Source: JAPLDB01 sp964356415
Lineage (GTDB): Bacteria; Bacteroidota; Bacteroidia; AKYH767-A; 2013-40CM-41-45
Assembly (NCBI GenBank): GCA_964356415.1
Contig: CAYHHK010000024.1
Span: 1-40,215, forward strand
Direction of reading: 5' to 3'
Length of the DNA: 40,215 nt
The notes below the pieces were generated by a model that was not told where the DNA came from, searched no databases, and saw only the letters and a program-made list of their open reading frames with translations. Below, piece by piece: positions 16,616 through 25,168 of this stretch. The position numbers were made by a program, and so were the translations under genes. Positions within the stretch are counted from its first letter, which is position 1. The number at the start of each line of letters is the position of its first letter.

Positions 16616-19603
16616 ATGGATTTCCAGGATCTCAATTCAAGAGAGTATATTCTCATCAAAGGCGCACGGGTTCACAACCTGAAGAATATTGATGTGGCCA
16701 TTCCGAGAAATAAGTTCGTCGTCATTACCGGACTTTCAGGTTCCGGAAAATCTTCTCTTGCTTTTGATACACTTTATGCAGAAGGACAAAGAAGGTATGT
16801 AGAGAGTCTGAGTTCCTATGCAAGGCAGTTTATGGGGCGCATGGACAAACCCGATGTAGATTATATACACGGCATCTCCCCTGCTGTTGCCATCGAACAA
16901 AAAGTAAATACACGAAACCCCAGATCTACAGTTGGAACATCTACTGAGATCTATGACTACCTGAAATTATTATTCGCCCGCATTGGAAAAACCATTTCTC
17001 CGGTTTCAGGAAATACAGTGAAACGCGATTCCATCGATGATGTTGTTTCATTCATACAAACCTTTCCGGATGGTACCAAGGTATTGCTATATGCACCGAT
17101 GCATGTTCATGGAAGGAAAGCAGAAGATGAACTGAAAATTCTGTTACAAAAAGGCTTTACACGCGTTGCTTTTCTGGACGAAGTGATGAAGATCGAAGAA
17201 CTCCTTGACCGGAAAAATGCTGCGAATCTTCAGAACCTTGAAAAACTTTTTTCTCCACAGGAAACCAAGTCTTCAGCAAAAAAGAAAAAAGGTGATGTTA
17301 CTTCACAAACATCTGTAGTTATTGATCCTAAGGTATTAAAAGTGATGATCGACAGGATCGTTGTTCAGAAGGATGATGAAAGCAACCGGTCCCGCATCGC
17401 AGACAGTGTGCAGACTGCTTATAGTGAAGGAGGGGATGAATGCATAGTGGCTCCTCAACCCCCGAAGGGAGAGCAAATCCAGCAGCCGGATTTGCGTGAA
17501 GGCATTGCGCGAGGGAAAGCCCCCCTTCGGGGGGGTGAGGAGCCTTTTTATTTTTCCTCCCGCTTTGAACTCGATGAAATGAAGTTCGAAGAACCATCCA
17601 CCCACCTTTTCAATTTCAACAACCCTTACGGCGCATGTAAACGCTGTGAAGGATTTGGAAGCATCATCGGCATTGATGAAGACCTTGTGATTCCGGATAA
17701 ATCAAAATCCGCTTATGACATGGCAATCGTTTGCTGGCGAGGAGAAAAAATGAGTGAATATTATACCAAGCTCATTAAAAGTGCATACAAGTTCGACTTT
17801 CCCATCCATAAACCAATATTTGAACTCACACGGGAACAAAGGAGGTTGCTCTGGACAGGCAATGAGTACTTCGATGGCATTGAGAAATTTTTTCAATGGG
17901 TGGAATCACAGTCATATAAAATTCAATACCGTGTGATGCTCTCACGTTATAGAGGAAAAACTGTTTGTCCTGATTGCAGGGGAACACGTTTGAGGGCAGA
18001 TGCATCCTTTGTAAAGATTAGTGGCAAAAGCATCATTGATGTGGTGCTGATGCCGGTAAAAGATTCAGTGGTGTTCTTCAATGACATCTCCCTGAGCAAA
18101 TATGAAGAGACTGTTGCCAAAAGAATCCTCATTGAGATCAGGAACCGCTTGCAATACCTCTGTGATGTAGGTTTGGGATATCTCACTCTGAACCGGCTTT
18201 CATCATCCTTAAGTGGCGGTGAATCACAACGTATCAATCTCTCTACTTCTCTTGGAAGTGCGCTGGTGGGATCAACGTATATCCTGGATGAGCCAAGTAT
18301 TGGCCTTCACCCAAGGGATACACAGCGATTAATCAAGGTCTTGAATTCCCTTCGTGATACAGGCAACACGCTTGTCGTTGTCGAACATGATGAAGAGATC
18401 ATGCATGCAGCGGACTTGTTGATTGACATCGGCCCAGGAGCCGGGCAGCATGGTGGTGAACTCGTGGCGCAGGGTACTTACAAGGAAATCATTGCCAACA
18501 AAAACAGCTTAACAGGTAAATATCTTTCCGGAAAAGAAAAAATTCCATTGCCTTACCGTAGGCGCTCCATGAACGGTTTTATACAGCTAGATGGCGCCCG
18601 CGAAAACAATCTCAAAAATATCAGCGTAAAGTTTCCGCTGGGAGTTATGACGGTTGTGACAGGCGTGAGCGGATCCGGAAAATCTTCACTGGTAAAAAAG
18701 ATACTTTTTCCGGCACTCAAGAAAATTCATGGTGGCTTTGGTGAGTTTACCGGAACGCATGATAAGATGAGCGGAGATTACAACAAGATTTCATCTGTTG
18801 AATTTATTGATCAGAACCCGATCGGTAAAAGTTCGCGCAGCAATCCTGTTACTTACATTAAGGTGTATGACGAGATCAGGAATCTTTTTGCAGACCACCC
18901 CACTTCGCGCTCACGTAAATATAAGCCCTCCCATTTTTCTTTCAATGTAGAAGGCGGGCGCTGCGAAGTATGTCAGGGCGAAGGCGAAGTAACCATTGAA
19001 ATGCAATTCATGGCAGACATTCATCTCGTTTGCGAGAATTGCCATGGCAAACGTTTCAAGTCAGAAATCCTCGACGTGGAATACCGCGGTAAAAATATTG
19101 CCGATGTACTTGACATGACAGTGGATGAAGCGATCGGGTTTTTCTCCACTCCCATCAAAAGTTTCGGCTACGATGAAAAAATTGCCGAAAAGCTGCGTCC
19201 GCTGCAGGACGTCGGATTGGGCTATATCCACCTCGGACAAAGCAGCAGCACACTCAGTGGTGGTGAAGCGCAACGTGTAAAACTTGCATCATTCATTGGC
19301 AAAGGAAATACACAAGGACACGTACTTTTTATTTTTGACGAGCCCACAACAGGTTTGCATTTCCACGACATCAAAAAATTACTGAAAGCATTCGACATGC
19401 TGCTCGACCAGGGACACAGCATCATCATCGTGGAACACAATACTGAAGTGATCAAATGTGCCGACTGGGTCATTGACATCGGTCCTGAAGGCGGTGAAGA
19501 AGGCGGCTATGTTCTTTTCGAAGGAACACCGGATGATCTGATGGAATGTGAGAAGAGTTATACGGGGCAGTTTCTGAAAGGGAAGATTCCGGTTAATAGC
19601 TGA
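16616..19603 (+). CDS. uvrA: UvrA, excinuclease ABC subunit A, with an in-frame palindromic insertion
   Basis: 995 residues from the ATG at 16616 (an upstream ATG at 16556 is in frame, but a -7 box lies between them). UvrA is the damage-recognition ATPase of nucleotide excision repair and loads UvrB. Seen in order: Walker A GLSGSGKSS (about 39-47), GACKRCEGFGS (about 338-348) and CPDCRGTRL, signature SLSGGESQR (about 533), second Walker A GVSGSGKSS (about 683), zinc module CEVCQG ... CENCHG (about 783-809) and TLSGGEAQR (about 879). About residues 278-310 are encoded by a 96-nt palindromic element (17449-17544) sitting between ECIV and FYFSSRFEL, where I recall orthologs having only a few residues. 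All catalytic motifs are intact. The protein is longer than the common ~940 residues, partly because of this insert. Confidence 0.95.
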   Translation: MDFQDLNSREYILIKGARVHNLKNIDVAIPRNKFVVITGLSGSGKSSLAFDTLYAEGQRRYVESLSSYARQFMGRMDKPDVDYIHGISPAVAIEQKVNTRNPRSTVGTSTEIYDYLKLLFARIGKTISPVSGNTVKRDSIDDVVSFIQTFPDGTKVLLYAPMHVHGRKAEDELKILLQKGFTRVAFLDEVMKIEELLDRKNAANLQNLEKLFSPQETKSSAKKKKGDVTSQTSVVIDPKVLKVMIDRIVVQKDDESNRSRIADSVQTAYSEGGDECIVAPQPPKGEQIQQPDLREGIARGKAPLRGGEEPFYFSSRFELDEMKFEEPSTHLFNFNNPYGACKRCEGFGSIIGIDEDLVIPDKSKSAYDMAIVCWRGEKMSEYYTKLIKSAYKFDFPIHKPIFELTREQRRLLWTGNEYFDGIEKFFQWVESQSYKIQYRVMLSRYRGKTVCPDCRGTRLRADASFVKISGKSIIDVVLMPVKDSVVFFNDISLSKYEETVAKRILIEIRNRLQYLCDVGLGYLTLNRLSSSLSGGESQRINLSTSLGSALVGSTYILDEPSIGLHPRDTQRLIKVLNSLRDTGNTLVVVEHDEEIMHAADLLIDIGPGAGQHGGELVAQGTYKEIIANKNSLTGKYLSGKEKIPLPYRRRSMNGFIQLDGARENNLKNISVKFPLGVMTVVTGVSGSGKSSLVKKILFPALKKIHGGFGEFTGTHDKMSGDYNKISSVEFIDQNPIGKSSRSNPVTYIKVYDEIRNLFADHPTSRSRKYKPSHFSFNVEGGRCEVCQGEGEVTIEMQFMADIHLVCENCHGKRFKSEILDVEYRGKNIADVLDMTVDEAIGFFSTPIKSFGYDEKIAEKLRPLQDVGLGYIHLGQSSSTLSGGEAQRVKLASFIGKGNTQGHVLFIFDEPTTGLHFHDIKKLLKAFDMLLDQGHSIIIVEHNTEVIKCADWVIDIGPEGGEEGGYVLFEGTPDDLMECEKSYTGQFLKGKIPVNS
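17449..17544. repeat. Palindromic repeat element inserted in frame in uvrA
   Basis: Left arm 17449-17469 (GGCTCCTCA, A, CCCCCGAAGGG) pairs with right arm 17523-17544 over 20 base pairs with one small internal loop. Inside is a second perfect hairpin GCAAATCC/GGATTTGC (17473-17480 and 17488-17495). The element is 96 nt, exactly 32 codons, and reads through as VAPQPPKGEQIQQPDL and onward to GGEEP. Five T's, an A and five T's follow (17545-17555). Confidence 0.85.
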
Positions 19604-19833
19604 AAGGCCGGAGCAGCCGTCATTGGGTCATTGGACGTTGGTCATTTAACAGCCAATGCAGCCGTCATTGAGTCATTGGGAAATGAGGAATGGAAAATGG
19701 AGAATTTGGCAATTGCACTCCCCTTTGGAGTAGTCATTATAAGGAACGAGGCAATCTCCCAAATTACATACTAAGGCTATTTTGAAAAGGACATTCCCCA
19801 TTCCATAGCTCATCCCGTCCCGCTATCCGCTGC

Positions 19834-19860
19834 AAGTCTCTCGCCTTAGGCGAGAGGCTT
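19834..19860. repeat. Twelve-pair hairpin with TTA loop
   Basis: AAGTCTCTCGCC and GGCGAGAGGCTT form a 12-pair stem (one G-U) with a TTA loop. The CC-TTA-GG core is shared with the hairpin at 2664-2684. It lies between uvrA and the next gene and may also act as the uvrA transcript end, though no T-tract follows. Confidence 0.65.
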
Positions 19861-19940
19861 TCCGCTTCTATCGGGTTTAGGCAAGAGCATACTGTTTTCA
19901 TAACAGCATTTCTAAACAGCCGGTAAGTCAATAATAGTTC

Positions 19941-19948
19941 TAACTTTG
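19941..19948 (+). promoter_or_regulatory. -7 box of the beta-helix protein gene
   Basis: TAACTTTG matches TAnnTTTG exactly and lies 25 nt upstream of the ATG at 19974. No clear -33 TTTG. Confidence 0.55.
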
Positions 19949-19973
19949 ACATTGTTTTTCTAACTCTTCCAAC

Positions 19974-21410
19974 ATGAAGAAACTTTTTTCCCTTTTATCC
20001 TTCGCTTTCTGCATTTCCACACTTCATGCACAAACAAATGTGAGCGGCGGCATTTACACGAACACAACATGGACACTGGCGAACAGTCCTTATATCGTAG
20101 TTGATACCGTAGTTGTATTTCCCGGTGTTACACTTACCATTGAGCCGGGTGTAACTGTGAAGTTTGATGATGGACTTTTTCTTGAAATGAGAAATGCAAC
20201 GCTTATCGCTAACGGCACTATTACAGATTCAATCGTTTTTACCAGCAATTCCCTTACACCCATTCCGGGCATCTGGGGCGGAGGGAATGCAGGCATCTGG
20301 ATTAATGGAGCCTCACCAGCAACAACATTTAATTTCTGCAGGATAGAATACGCAAGAACGGGAATTAAAAGCCCTCCCTTTGTAAAAAATTCTGTATTCC
20401 AGTATAACTCGATAGGGCTATATAGTCTTGGTGTTTCTACCGACTCCTGTATTTTCAAATACAACAATATCGGCATACATGAAGTGTATAACTCCTCAAT
20501 GAACTTCTGCGTTATCTCAAACAATGTCATAGCCATTGAAATAGTTCATAATTCATCCTTGACCAATTGTAAATTAGATTCAAATGTTACAGTAACAGAC
20601 TTAATGGAGCATACAAATGTTCTTTACAGTAGCATCAGCTATAATCAGAGTGGGGTACGTACACATGTTGGTTCCGGTACTTTAATAAAATATTGTACTA
20701 TCAACTACAACAGCATTTATGGTATTACGTTTGAACCGGGTGATACAGTCACGCAGTGTGAAATTAAATATAACGGAACAGGGGTGAACCTTGCCGGACA
20801 TGTTTTTTATGGAGGCCATCAGGTTTCATACTGCGACATTGAATTTAATACCATCGGAATTAATTCCGGTTCAAATTTCAGCATACCGTCCATGGTAACC
20901 AAATGCGACATCAGCAACAATGATGTGGGAATAAAAATTTCCAATACCAATGTAAGTGTTTATTGTAACAGGATATGCAATAACTCTAGCTATTGTTTGC
21001 AAATGAATTCACCTGCGCCTTTTAATGCGGCTGATAATTATTGGTGTACAGCAGATTCAGCTTCTACTGCTGCGGTAATTTATGATGGTTATGACAATGT
21101 TACTTACGGGCTTGTTACCTTTTTGCCGGCAGATACATCACTTTGTTTTGCACCGGCTGGAATAACGGACCAGGAGGTTCCTTCAGTGGAAATTTTCCCT
21201 AACCCAACATTTGGACACTTTACAATTAGCAATTTGAAATCTGTATTAAATGATATCCAAATCCTAAATGCTCTCGGAGATATCGTTTACTCAGAAAAAC
21301 TTTCCGCCAATGATGAACTGGTTATCAACCCACATCTTGCACCAGGAATATATTTTGTACAATTGAGTAGTTTGAAAGGAACAGTTACTGGAAAACTGAT
21401 TATCGAATAG
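19974..21410 (+). CDS. Right-handed beta-helix protein with T9SS sorting domain
   Basis: 478 residues. Signal peptide MKKLFSLLSFAFCISTLHAQ (cleavage near residue 19-20). Residues about 40-375 consist of short repeating units rich in Asn, Ile, Val and Cys (VTLTIEPGVTVKF, NCKLDSN, YCTINYNSIYGI), the look of a right-handed parallel beta-helix as in NosD/pectate-lyase-like proteins. The last ~75 residues (VEIFPNPTFGHF ... GKLIIE) are a T9SS type A domain. No catalytic carbohydrate-active motif could be recognised, so a binding or adhesive role is as likely as an enzymatic one. Confidence 0.85.
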   Translation: MKKLFSLLSFAFCISTLHAQTNVSGGIYTNTTWTLANSPYIVVDTVVVFPGVTLTIEPGVTVKFDDGLFLEMRNATLIANGTITDSIVFTSNSLTPIPGIWGGGNAGIWINGASPATTFNFCRIEYARTGIKSPPFVKNSVFQYNSIGLYSLGVSTDSCIFKYNNIGIHEVYNSSMNFCVISNNVIAIEIVHNSSLTNCKLDSNVTVTDLMEHTNVLYSSISYNQSGVRTHVGSGTLIKYCTINYNSIYGITFEPGDTVTQCEIKYNGTGVNLAGHVFYGGHQVSYCDIEFNTIGINSGSNFSIPSMVTKCDISNNDVGIKISNTNVSVYCNRICNNSSYCLQMNSPAPFNAADNYWCTADSASTAAVIYDGYDNVTYGLVTFLPADTSLCFAPAGITDQEVPSVEIFPNPTFGHFTISNLKSVLNDIQILNALGDIVYSEKLSANDELVINPHLAPGIYFVQLSSLKGTVTGKLIIE

Positions 21411-21485
21411 TATAAACGAAATCATTGAGTAAGCAATAATCGGTGCATGAAAATATGTTTTGCATATTGATTAAGAGATTGCTTT

Positions 21486-21500
21486 CCCGCGAAAAGCGGG
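21486..21500. repeat. CCCGC/GCGGG hairpin in the spacer before the CotH gene
   Basis: CCCGC-GAAAA-GCGGG (21486-21500), flanked by further GC-rich complementary stretches (CCCCGC at 21511-21516 can pair with GCGGG instead). Probably part of a dispersed repeat, since no T-tract follows. Confidence 0.4.
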
Positions 21501-21613
21501 ACCGGCAGTTCCCCGCTATAACTACTTGTCCCGGTTCATACATTTTGCACCAGGAAAGGAGAATTTTCCTTGACTTCTCTGTCCTTCAGTGCCTCTATAG
21601 TAATGGCTTTCTC

Positions 21614-21643
21614 TTTGGTATGCTGCCAATATTCCTATTTTTG
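21614..21643 (+). promoter_or_regulatory. Bacteroidota promoter of the CotH-kinase gene
   Basis: TTTG (21614-21617), 18 nt spacer, TATTTTTG (21636-21643) which fits TAnnTTTG. The ATG at 21657 follows 13 nt downstream. This decides the start: an in-frame ATG at 21570 lies upstream of the promoter. Confidence 0.7.
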
Positions 21644-21656
21644 TGATCTCCTTTCT

Positions 21657-23990
21657 ATGAATACAAAAAACACCATTGCCAGAGCCACACTCCTGCTGGC
21701 ATTTCTTTTTCAAAGCACCTTCTCTAACTCCCAGTGCTGCACCTATAATCTCAGCATGCATGATTCTTATGGAGACGGCTGGAATGGCGGATATCTTGAG
21801 GTCTATATTAACAATGCGCTAGCAGCAACGTTTAGCGGAACAGGGTTTGCAAGCATAGACACATTTACAGTTTGTAACGGAGATTCATTGCGGCTTAATT
21901 ACACAGCCGGTTCATACGAAACGGAAAACACATATACCCTTTTTGATGCTGCATGGAATGCGATTTTCTCTGATGGACCTACACCGCAAGTTGGTAATGT
22001 CTTTACGATTGCAGGAGATTGCACTACTCCAATTATTCCGGGAAGCAGCCCCTGCACTGCCATTCTCATTGATACCGGCCAGTGTATCCTTTCAAATAAT
22101 ATTGGAGCAAGCACTACAGGACTAAACCCGGGCTGTGCCAACTACCAGGGTCCTGACGTGTGGTTTTCAATGATAGTGCCCCCTTCAGGAAATTTTAGTG
22201 TTGAAACAGACAGTGGATCATTGAATGATACCGGGCTGGCGATTTGGATTGACAGCATATGCACAAACCTGCACGTAATAGACTGTGATGATGATGCAGG
22301 TGTTGACTATTTTTCTTACCTCGATGTCTATGACCTTATACCGGGACAAATTATATATATCCAGGTATTCGGTTATGGAGGTGGTACAGGTACTTTCAGA
22401 GTATGTACGCATGGACGGGAAAAAATCCGAGTCGATAGCAGCGAACTACCTATTGTAATTATCAATACGCTGAATCAAACAATTGTTCAAGACACAAAGA
22501 TCAATTGTCTGATGGATATCAAATACAACGGACCCGGCACCATCACACACCTAACCGACAGTTCCATTGAATATCAGGGAATCATCGGCATTGAAATCCG
22601 CGGCGCATCATCGTCGGGATATCCTCAGCACCCTTTTGGATTGGAAACACGTATAGATAGCGTGACCAATAACAATGTTCCATTGCTTGGAATGCCGGTA
22701 GAAAATGACTGGGTACTTCTATCTAATTACAACGACCGATCCCTTGTTAGGAATACCCTTGCCGACAGGTTATTTGCCGACATGGGGAATTACAGTGCTC
22801 GTTCACGGCTGGTGGAAGTGCTTGTTGACAGCAGTTACCAGGGCATTTATGTTTTTGGTGAAAAAATAAAACGGAGCCGTAATCGCGTTAACATCGCAAA
22901 ACTCACCGCTGCAGACAGCACAGGCGACCAGCTTACGGGAGGATATATTCTTCAGCAGAATTATTGGGATTGGAGCAATAGCTTTCAATCAAATTATTCT
23001 CCGATCGATCATCCCGGCTTTGATGTTCATTTTGTTTATGAATATCCTGAAGCGGACTCCATGCTGCCGGTGCAGAAGGCATACATCGCATCTTATGTCG
23101 ACAGTTTAGAAGATGCATTGTATAGTCCAAACTTTGCAGACACTATAACAGGTTACAAGAAATACATGGATGTAAAATCCTTCATCGATTATTTTATACT
23201 GAATGAAGTAGCGCGAAATGCTGATGGCTTCAAAAAAAGTGTGTTCTTCCATAAAGACAGGGATTCTCTCGGCGGTAAATTGAAAGCCGGTCCTGTATGG
23301 GATTTTGATTGGGCATGGAAAAACATTAACGGCTGTTATGTCTGTAACCAGATTGATGGTTCCGGTTGGACCCACCACATAAACGATTGCGTGACTGATA
23401 ATTATTCCACCGGCTGGTATATACGGTTATTGCAAGACAGTACCTTTAACAATGAATTACGCTGTACTTATGAAGTCTACCGCCAGACAATTTTAGACAC
23501 CACCTACATCTTTGCATATATTGACAGTGTGCGAGGCGTGGTGCACAATGCACAGGCAAGGCATTTTCAGAAGTGGCGTTTGCTTGGATCAAGTGGACCG
23601 GCACCTGAGGTGCTCCCCTGTGCCACAACTTATGATGCCGAACTGGATACGCTGAAAGAATGGATCAATATACGATTACAGTGGCTTGATGCAAACATTC
23701 CAGGCCTTTGCGCACCGATCATAAATGGTATCGAACAACAGACTTCTCTAAATAATCTCCGGTATTTTCCAAATCCCGGTACAGGCAATTTTCATTTTAT
23801 CGGAAACATTACAGGCACTTCAGCCCTTAAGATGAAAGTATATGATTCCATCGGCAAATTGATTGATGACATCTCTCTAATTTCTGGAACGCTGAACTTT
23901 GATTACAAAATAGATAAGAAAGGTGTGTATTATTTTACCCTTGGAGATGTTAATGGGGTTGTCAGGTACGGCAAACTCATTGTACTTTAG
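21657..23990 (+). CDS. Secreted CotH-kinase-family protein with T9SS sorting domain
   Basis: 777 residues from the ATG at 21657, which begins a clean signal peptide (MNTKNTIARATLLLAFLFQ ... SNSQ). Domain order: a Cys-containing beta domain with HDSYGDGWNGG (about 30-120); a second beta domain of the pre-peptidase type (about 135-255); a CotH kinase domain (about 265-660) with IEIRGASSSGYPQ, the segment YQGIYVFGEKIKR and GPVWDFDWAWKN, which carries the DFD-like metal site; a T9SS type A domain (about 700-777: YFPNPGTGNF ... GKLIVL). CotH of Bacillus is an atypical protein kinase of spore coat; Bacteroidota homologs are secreted and their targets are unknown. Activity on secreted proteins is inferred. 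Confidence 0.88.
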   Translation: MNTKNTIARATLLLAFLFQSTFSNSQCCTYNLSMHDSYGDGWNGGYLEVYINNALAATFSGTGFASIDTFTVCNGDSLRLNYTAGSYETENTYTLFDAAWNAIFSDGPTPQVGNVFTIAGDCTTPIIPGSSPCTAILIDTGQCILSNNIGASTTGLNPGCANYQGPDVWFSMIVPPSGNFSVETDSGSLNDTGLAIWIDSICTNLHVIDCDDDAGVDYFSYLDVYDLIPGQIIYIQVFGYGGGTGTFRVCTHGREKIRVDSSELPIVIINTLNQTIVQDTKINCLMDIKYNGPGTITHLTDSSIEYQGIIGIEIRGASSSGYPQHPFGLETRIDSVTNNNVPLLGMPVENDWVLLSNYNDRSLVRNTLADRLFADMGNYSARSRLVEVLVDSSYQGIYVFGEKIKRSRNRVNIAKLTAADSTGDQLTGGYILQQNYWDWSNSFQSNYSPIDHPGFDVHFVYEYPEADSMLPVQKAYIASYVDSLEDALYSPNFADTITGYKKYMDVKSFIDYFILNEVARNADGFKKSVFFHKDRDSLGGKLKAGPVWDFDWAWKNINGCYVCNQIDGSGWTHHINDCVTDNYSTGWYIRLLQDSTFNNELRCTYEVYRQTILDTTYIFAYIDSVRGVVHNAQARHFQKWRLLGSSGPAPEVLPCATTYDAELDTLKEWINIRLQWLDANIPGLCAPIINGIEQQTSLNNLRYFPNPGTGNFHFIGNITGTSALKMKVYDSIGKLIDDISLISGTLNFDYKIDKKGVYYFTLGDVNGVVRYGKLIVL

Positions 23991-24083
23991 CCTCAACAAT
24001 TATTCAGTTTATTAAATTCAGCACAGGTGAGCTGTTATTGTTAGTTGAAATTTTTATTGTAAACGCATGTTAGAATAAAGGTT

Positions 24084-25160
24084 ATGCGCTTTTGCTTCAT
24101 TGTATTCCTAATATTTATTTTTTTGAATTCGGTCACTGTATTCGCTGCATCTCATTATTATACAAGGCAAAACGGTGGATATAACATTGCTAACACCTGG
24201 TCAACAACAAGTCATACCGGCAACGCAACCGGCAGTCCGCCGTGTACTTGCGAGCCATGTGATGTCAGTGCGGGAAATGTGCTAAATATTGCACACGCAC
24301 TTACCATCGGCTGCAACATCAGTTATTCAGGGAACCCTACAGTAACAATTCTAAATGGCGGATCACTCACGGTTACAGGCAATGCCAGCATTACCGGTTC
24401 TGTTGACCTAACTGTTGATTCAGGTGGAACAATGAATGTTTCAGGAAATTTTAATGTTACTGGAAATGGCACTGTAATCATAAACGGCACACTGAATATT
24501 GGCGGCAACCTTACCATCACAGGTTCGGGAAGTGTGTGCGGAACAGGCAGCATCAATCTTGGAGGAACCATCACAGGAACAATTTGCAACACCATTACCT
24601 TGCCTGTAAAATGGCTGGGTGTTGAGGCAGCCTATGTCAATGAATCAGTAAACATCAACTGGAGAACTGCTTCTGAAATTAATAACGATTATTTTATCAT
24701 AGAGCGTTCTGAAGATGGAATCAGGTATCAGTATATTGACAGGGTGAAGGGTGCAGGAAATTCTACAACTCTCCGCGAATATAGTTGTATTGATGAAAAG
24801 CCGCTGAAAGGAATAAATTACTACAGAATAAAGCAAACAAATTTCGACGGCACAGGCGAATACTCCGGAACTATTGCAATTTTCATAGCTGAAGATAAAT
24901 CATGTGTATCGGTTTTTCCAACCATCGTTACAAATGATTACGTGACCTTGCTTTTCACAGGAATGAAAGACAAAACAGTGAGTATTTTTTTATTTGACAT
25001 GACAGGCAAAATGCTCAGCCATGAAGATTCCTTCCTTTCCACCAACAATGAAAGAATGTTTTATCCTGTCCCCGTTGTTCATGATAACAAGAATTGTGTA
25101 TTGCATATTGTTGCTGAGGGCATTTTTGACACCAGAAAAATTTATGTCACAACACAATAA
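24084..25160 (+). CDS. Adhesin-like secreted protein with fibronectin-like module and divergent sorting domain
   Basis: 358 residues. A signal peptide covers about residues 1-22 (FIVFLIFIFLNSVTVFAA). Residues about 60-170 are short imperfect repeats of the type SLTVTGNASITGSV and GNLTITGSG, a beta-solenoid look. Next comes the same fibronectin-like module as in the protein at 4241-6448 (INWRTASEINNDYFIIERSEDG, about 190-270). The C-terminus (VFPTIVTNDYVTLLF ... RKIYVTTQ) resembles a T9SS type A domain but lacks the usual YPNP. It ends eight bases from the convergent gene at 25169. Surface localisation is inferred; ligand unknown. Confidence 0.75.
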   Translation: MRFCFIVFLIFIFLNSVTVFAASHYYTRQNGGYNIANTWSTTSHTGNATGSPPCTCEPCDVSAGNVLNIAHALTIGCNISYSGNPTVTILNGGSLTVTGNASITGSVDLTVDSGGTMNVSGNFNVTGNGTVIINGTLNIGGNLTITGSGSVCGTGSINLGGTITGTICNTITLPVKWLGVEAAYVNESVNINWRTASEINNDYFIIERSEDGIRYQYIDRVKGAGNSTTLREYSCIDEKPLKGINYYRIKQTNFDGTGEYSGTIAIFIAEDKSCVSVFPTIVTNDYVTLLFTGMKDKTVSIFLFDMTGKMLSHEDSFLSTNNERMFYPVPVVHDNKNCVLHIVAEGIFDTRKIYVTTQ

Positions 25161-25168
25161 TTCGTTAA

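Larger units (their letters stand above)
19604..19973. repeat. 370-bp spacer with a 22-bp direct repeat and a palindrome
   Basis: No credible gene. GCAGCCGTCATTG-GTCATTGG occurs twice (19613-19634 and 19658-19679, one mismatch). At 19727-19755 AGTCATTATAAGGAACGAGG with CAATCTCCC resembles a GTCATTGCGAGGAACGA-type dispersed repeat I recall from many genomes. A long TTA-loop hairpin follows (separate entry), then the promoter of the next gene. Confidence 0.6.

Noticed and set aside
17449..17544. An intein or a sequencing-induced frameshift in uvrA
   Set aside because: The insert is only 32 codons, lacks intein motifs, keeps the frame, and its perfect palindromic layout points to a repeat element.
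17328..17605. Two small minus-strand frames across the uvrA element
   Set aside because: They exist because the palindrome is open in several frames; they are antisense to uvrA, with no start signal or family.
20090..20536. A 148-residue minus-strand protein
   Set aside because: It lies wholly inside the beta-helix gene on the other strand and shows no family motif.
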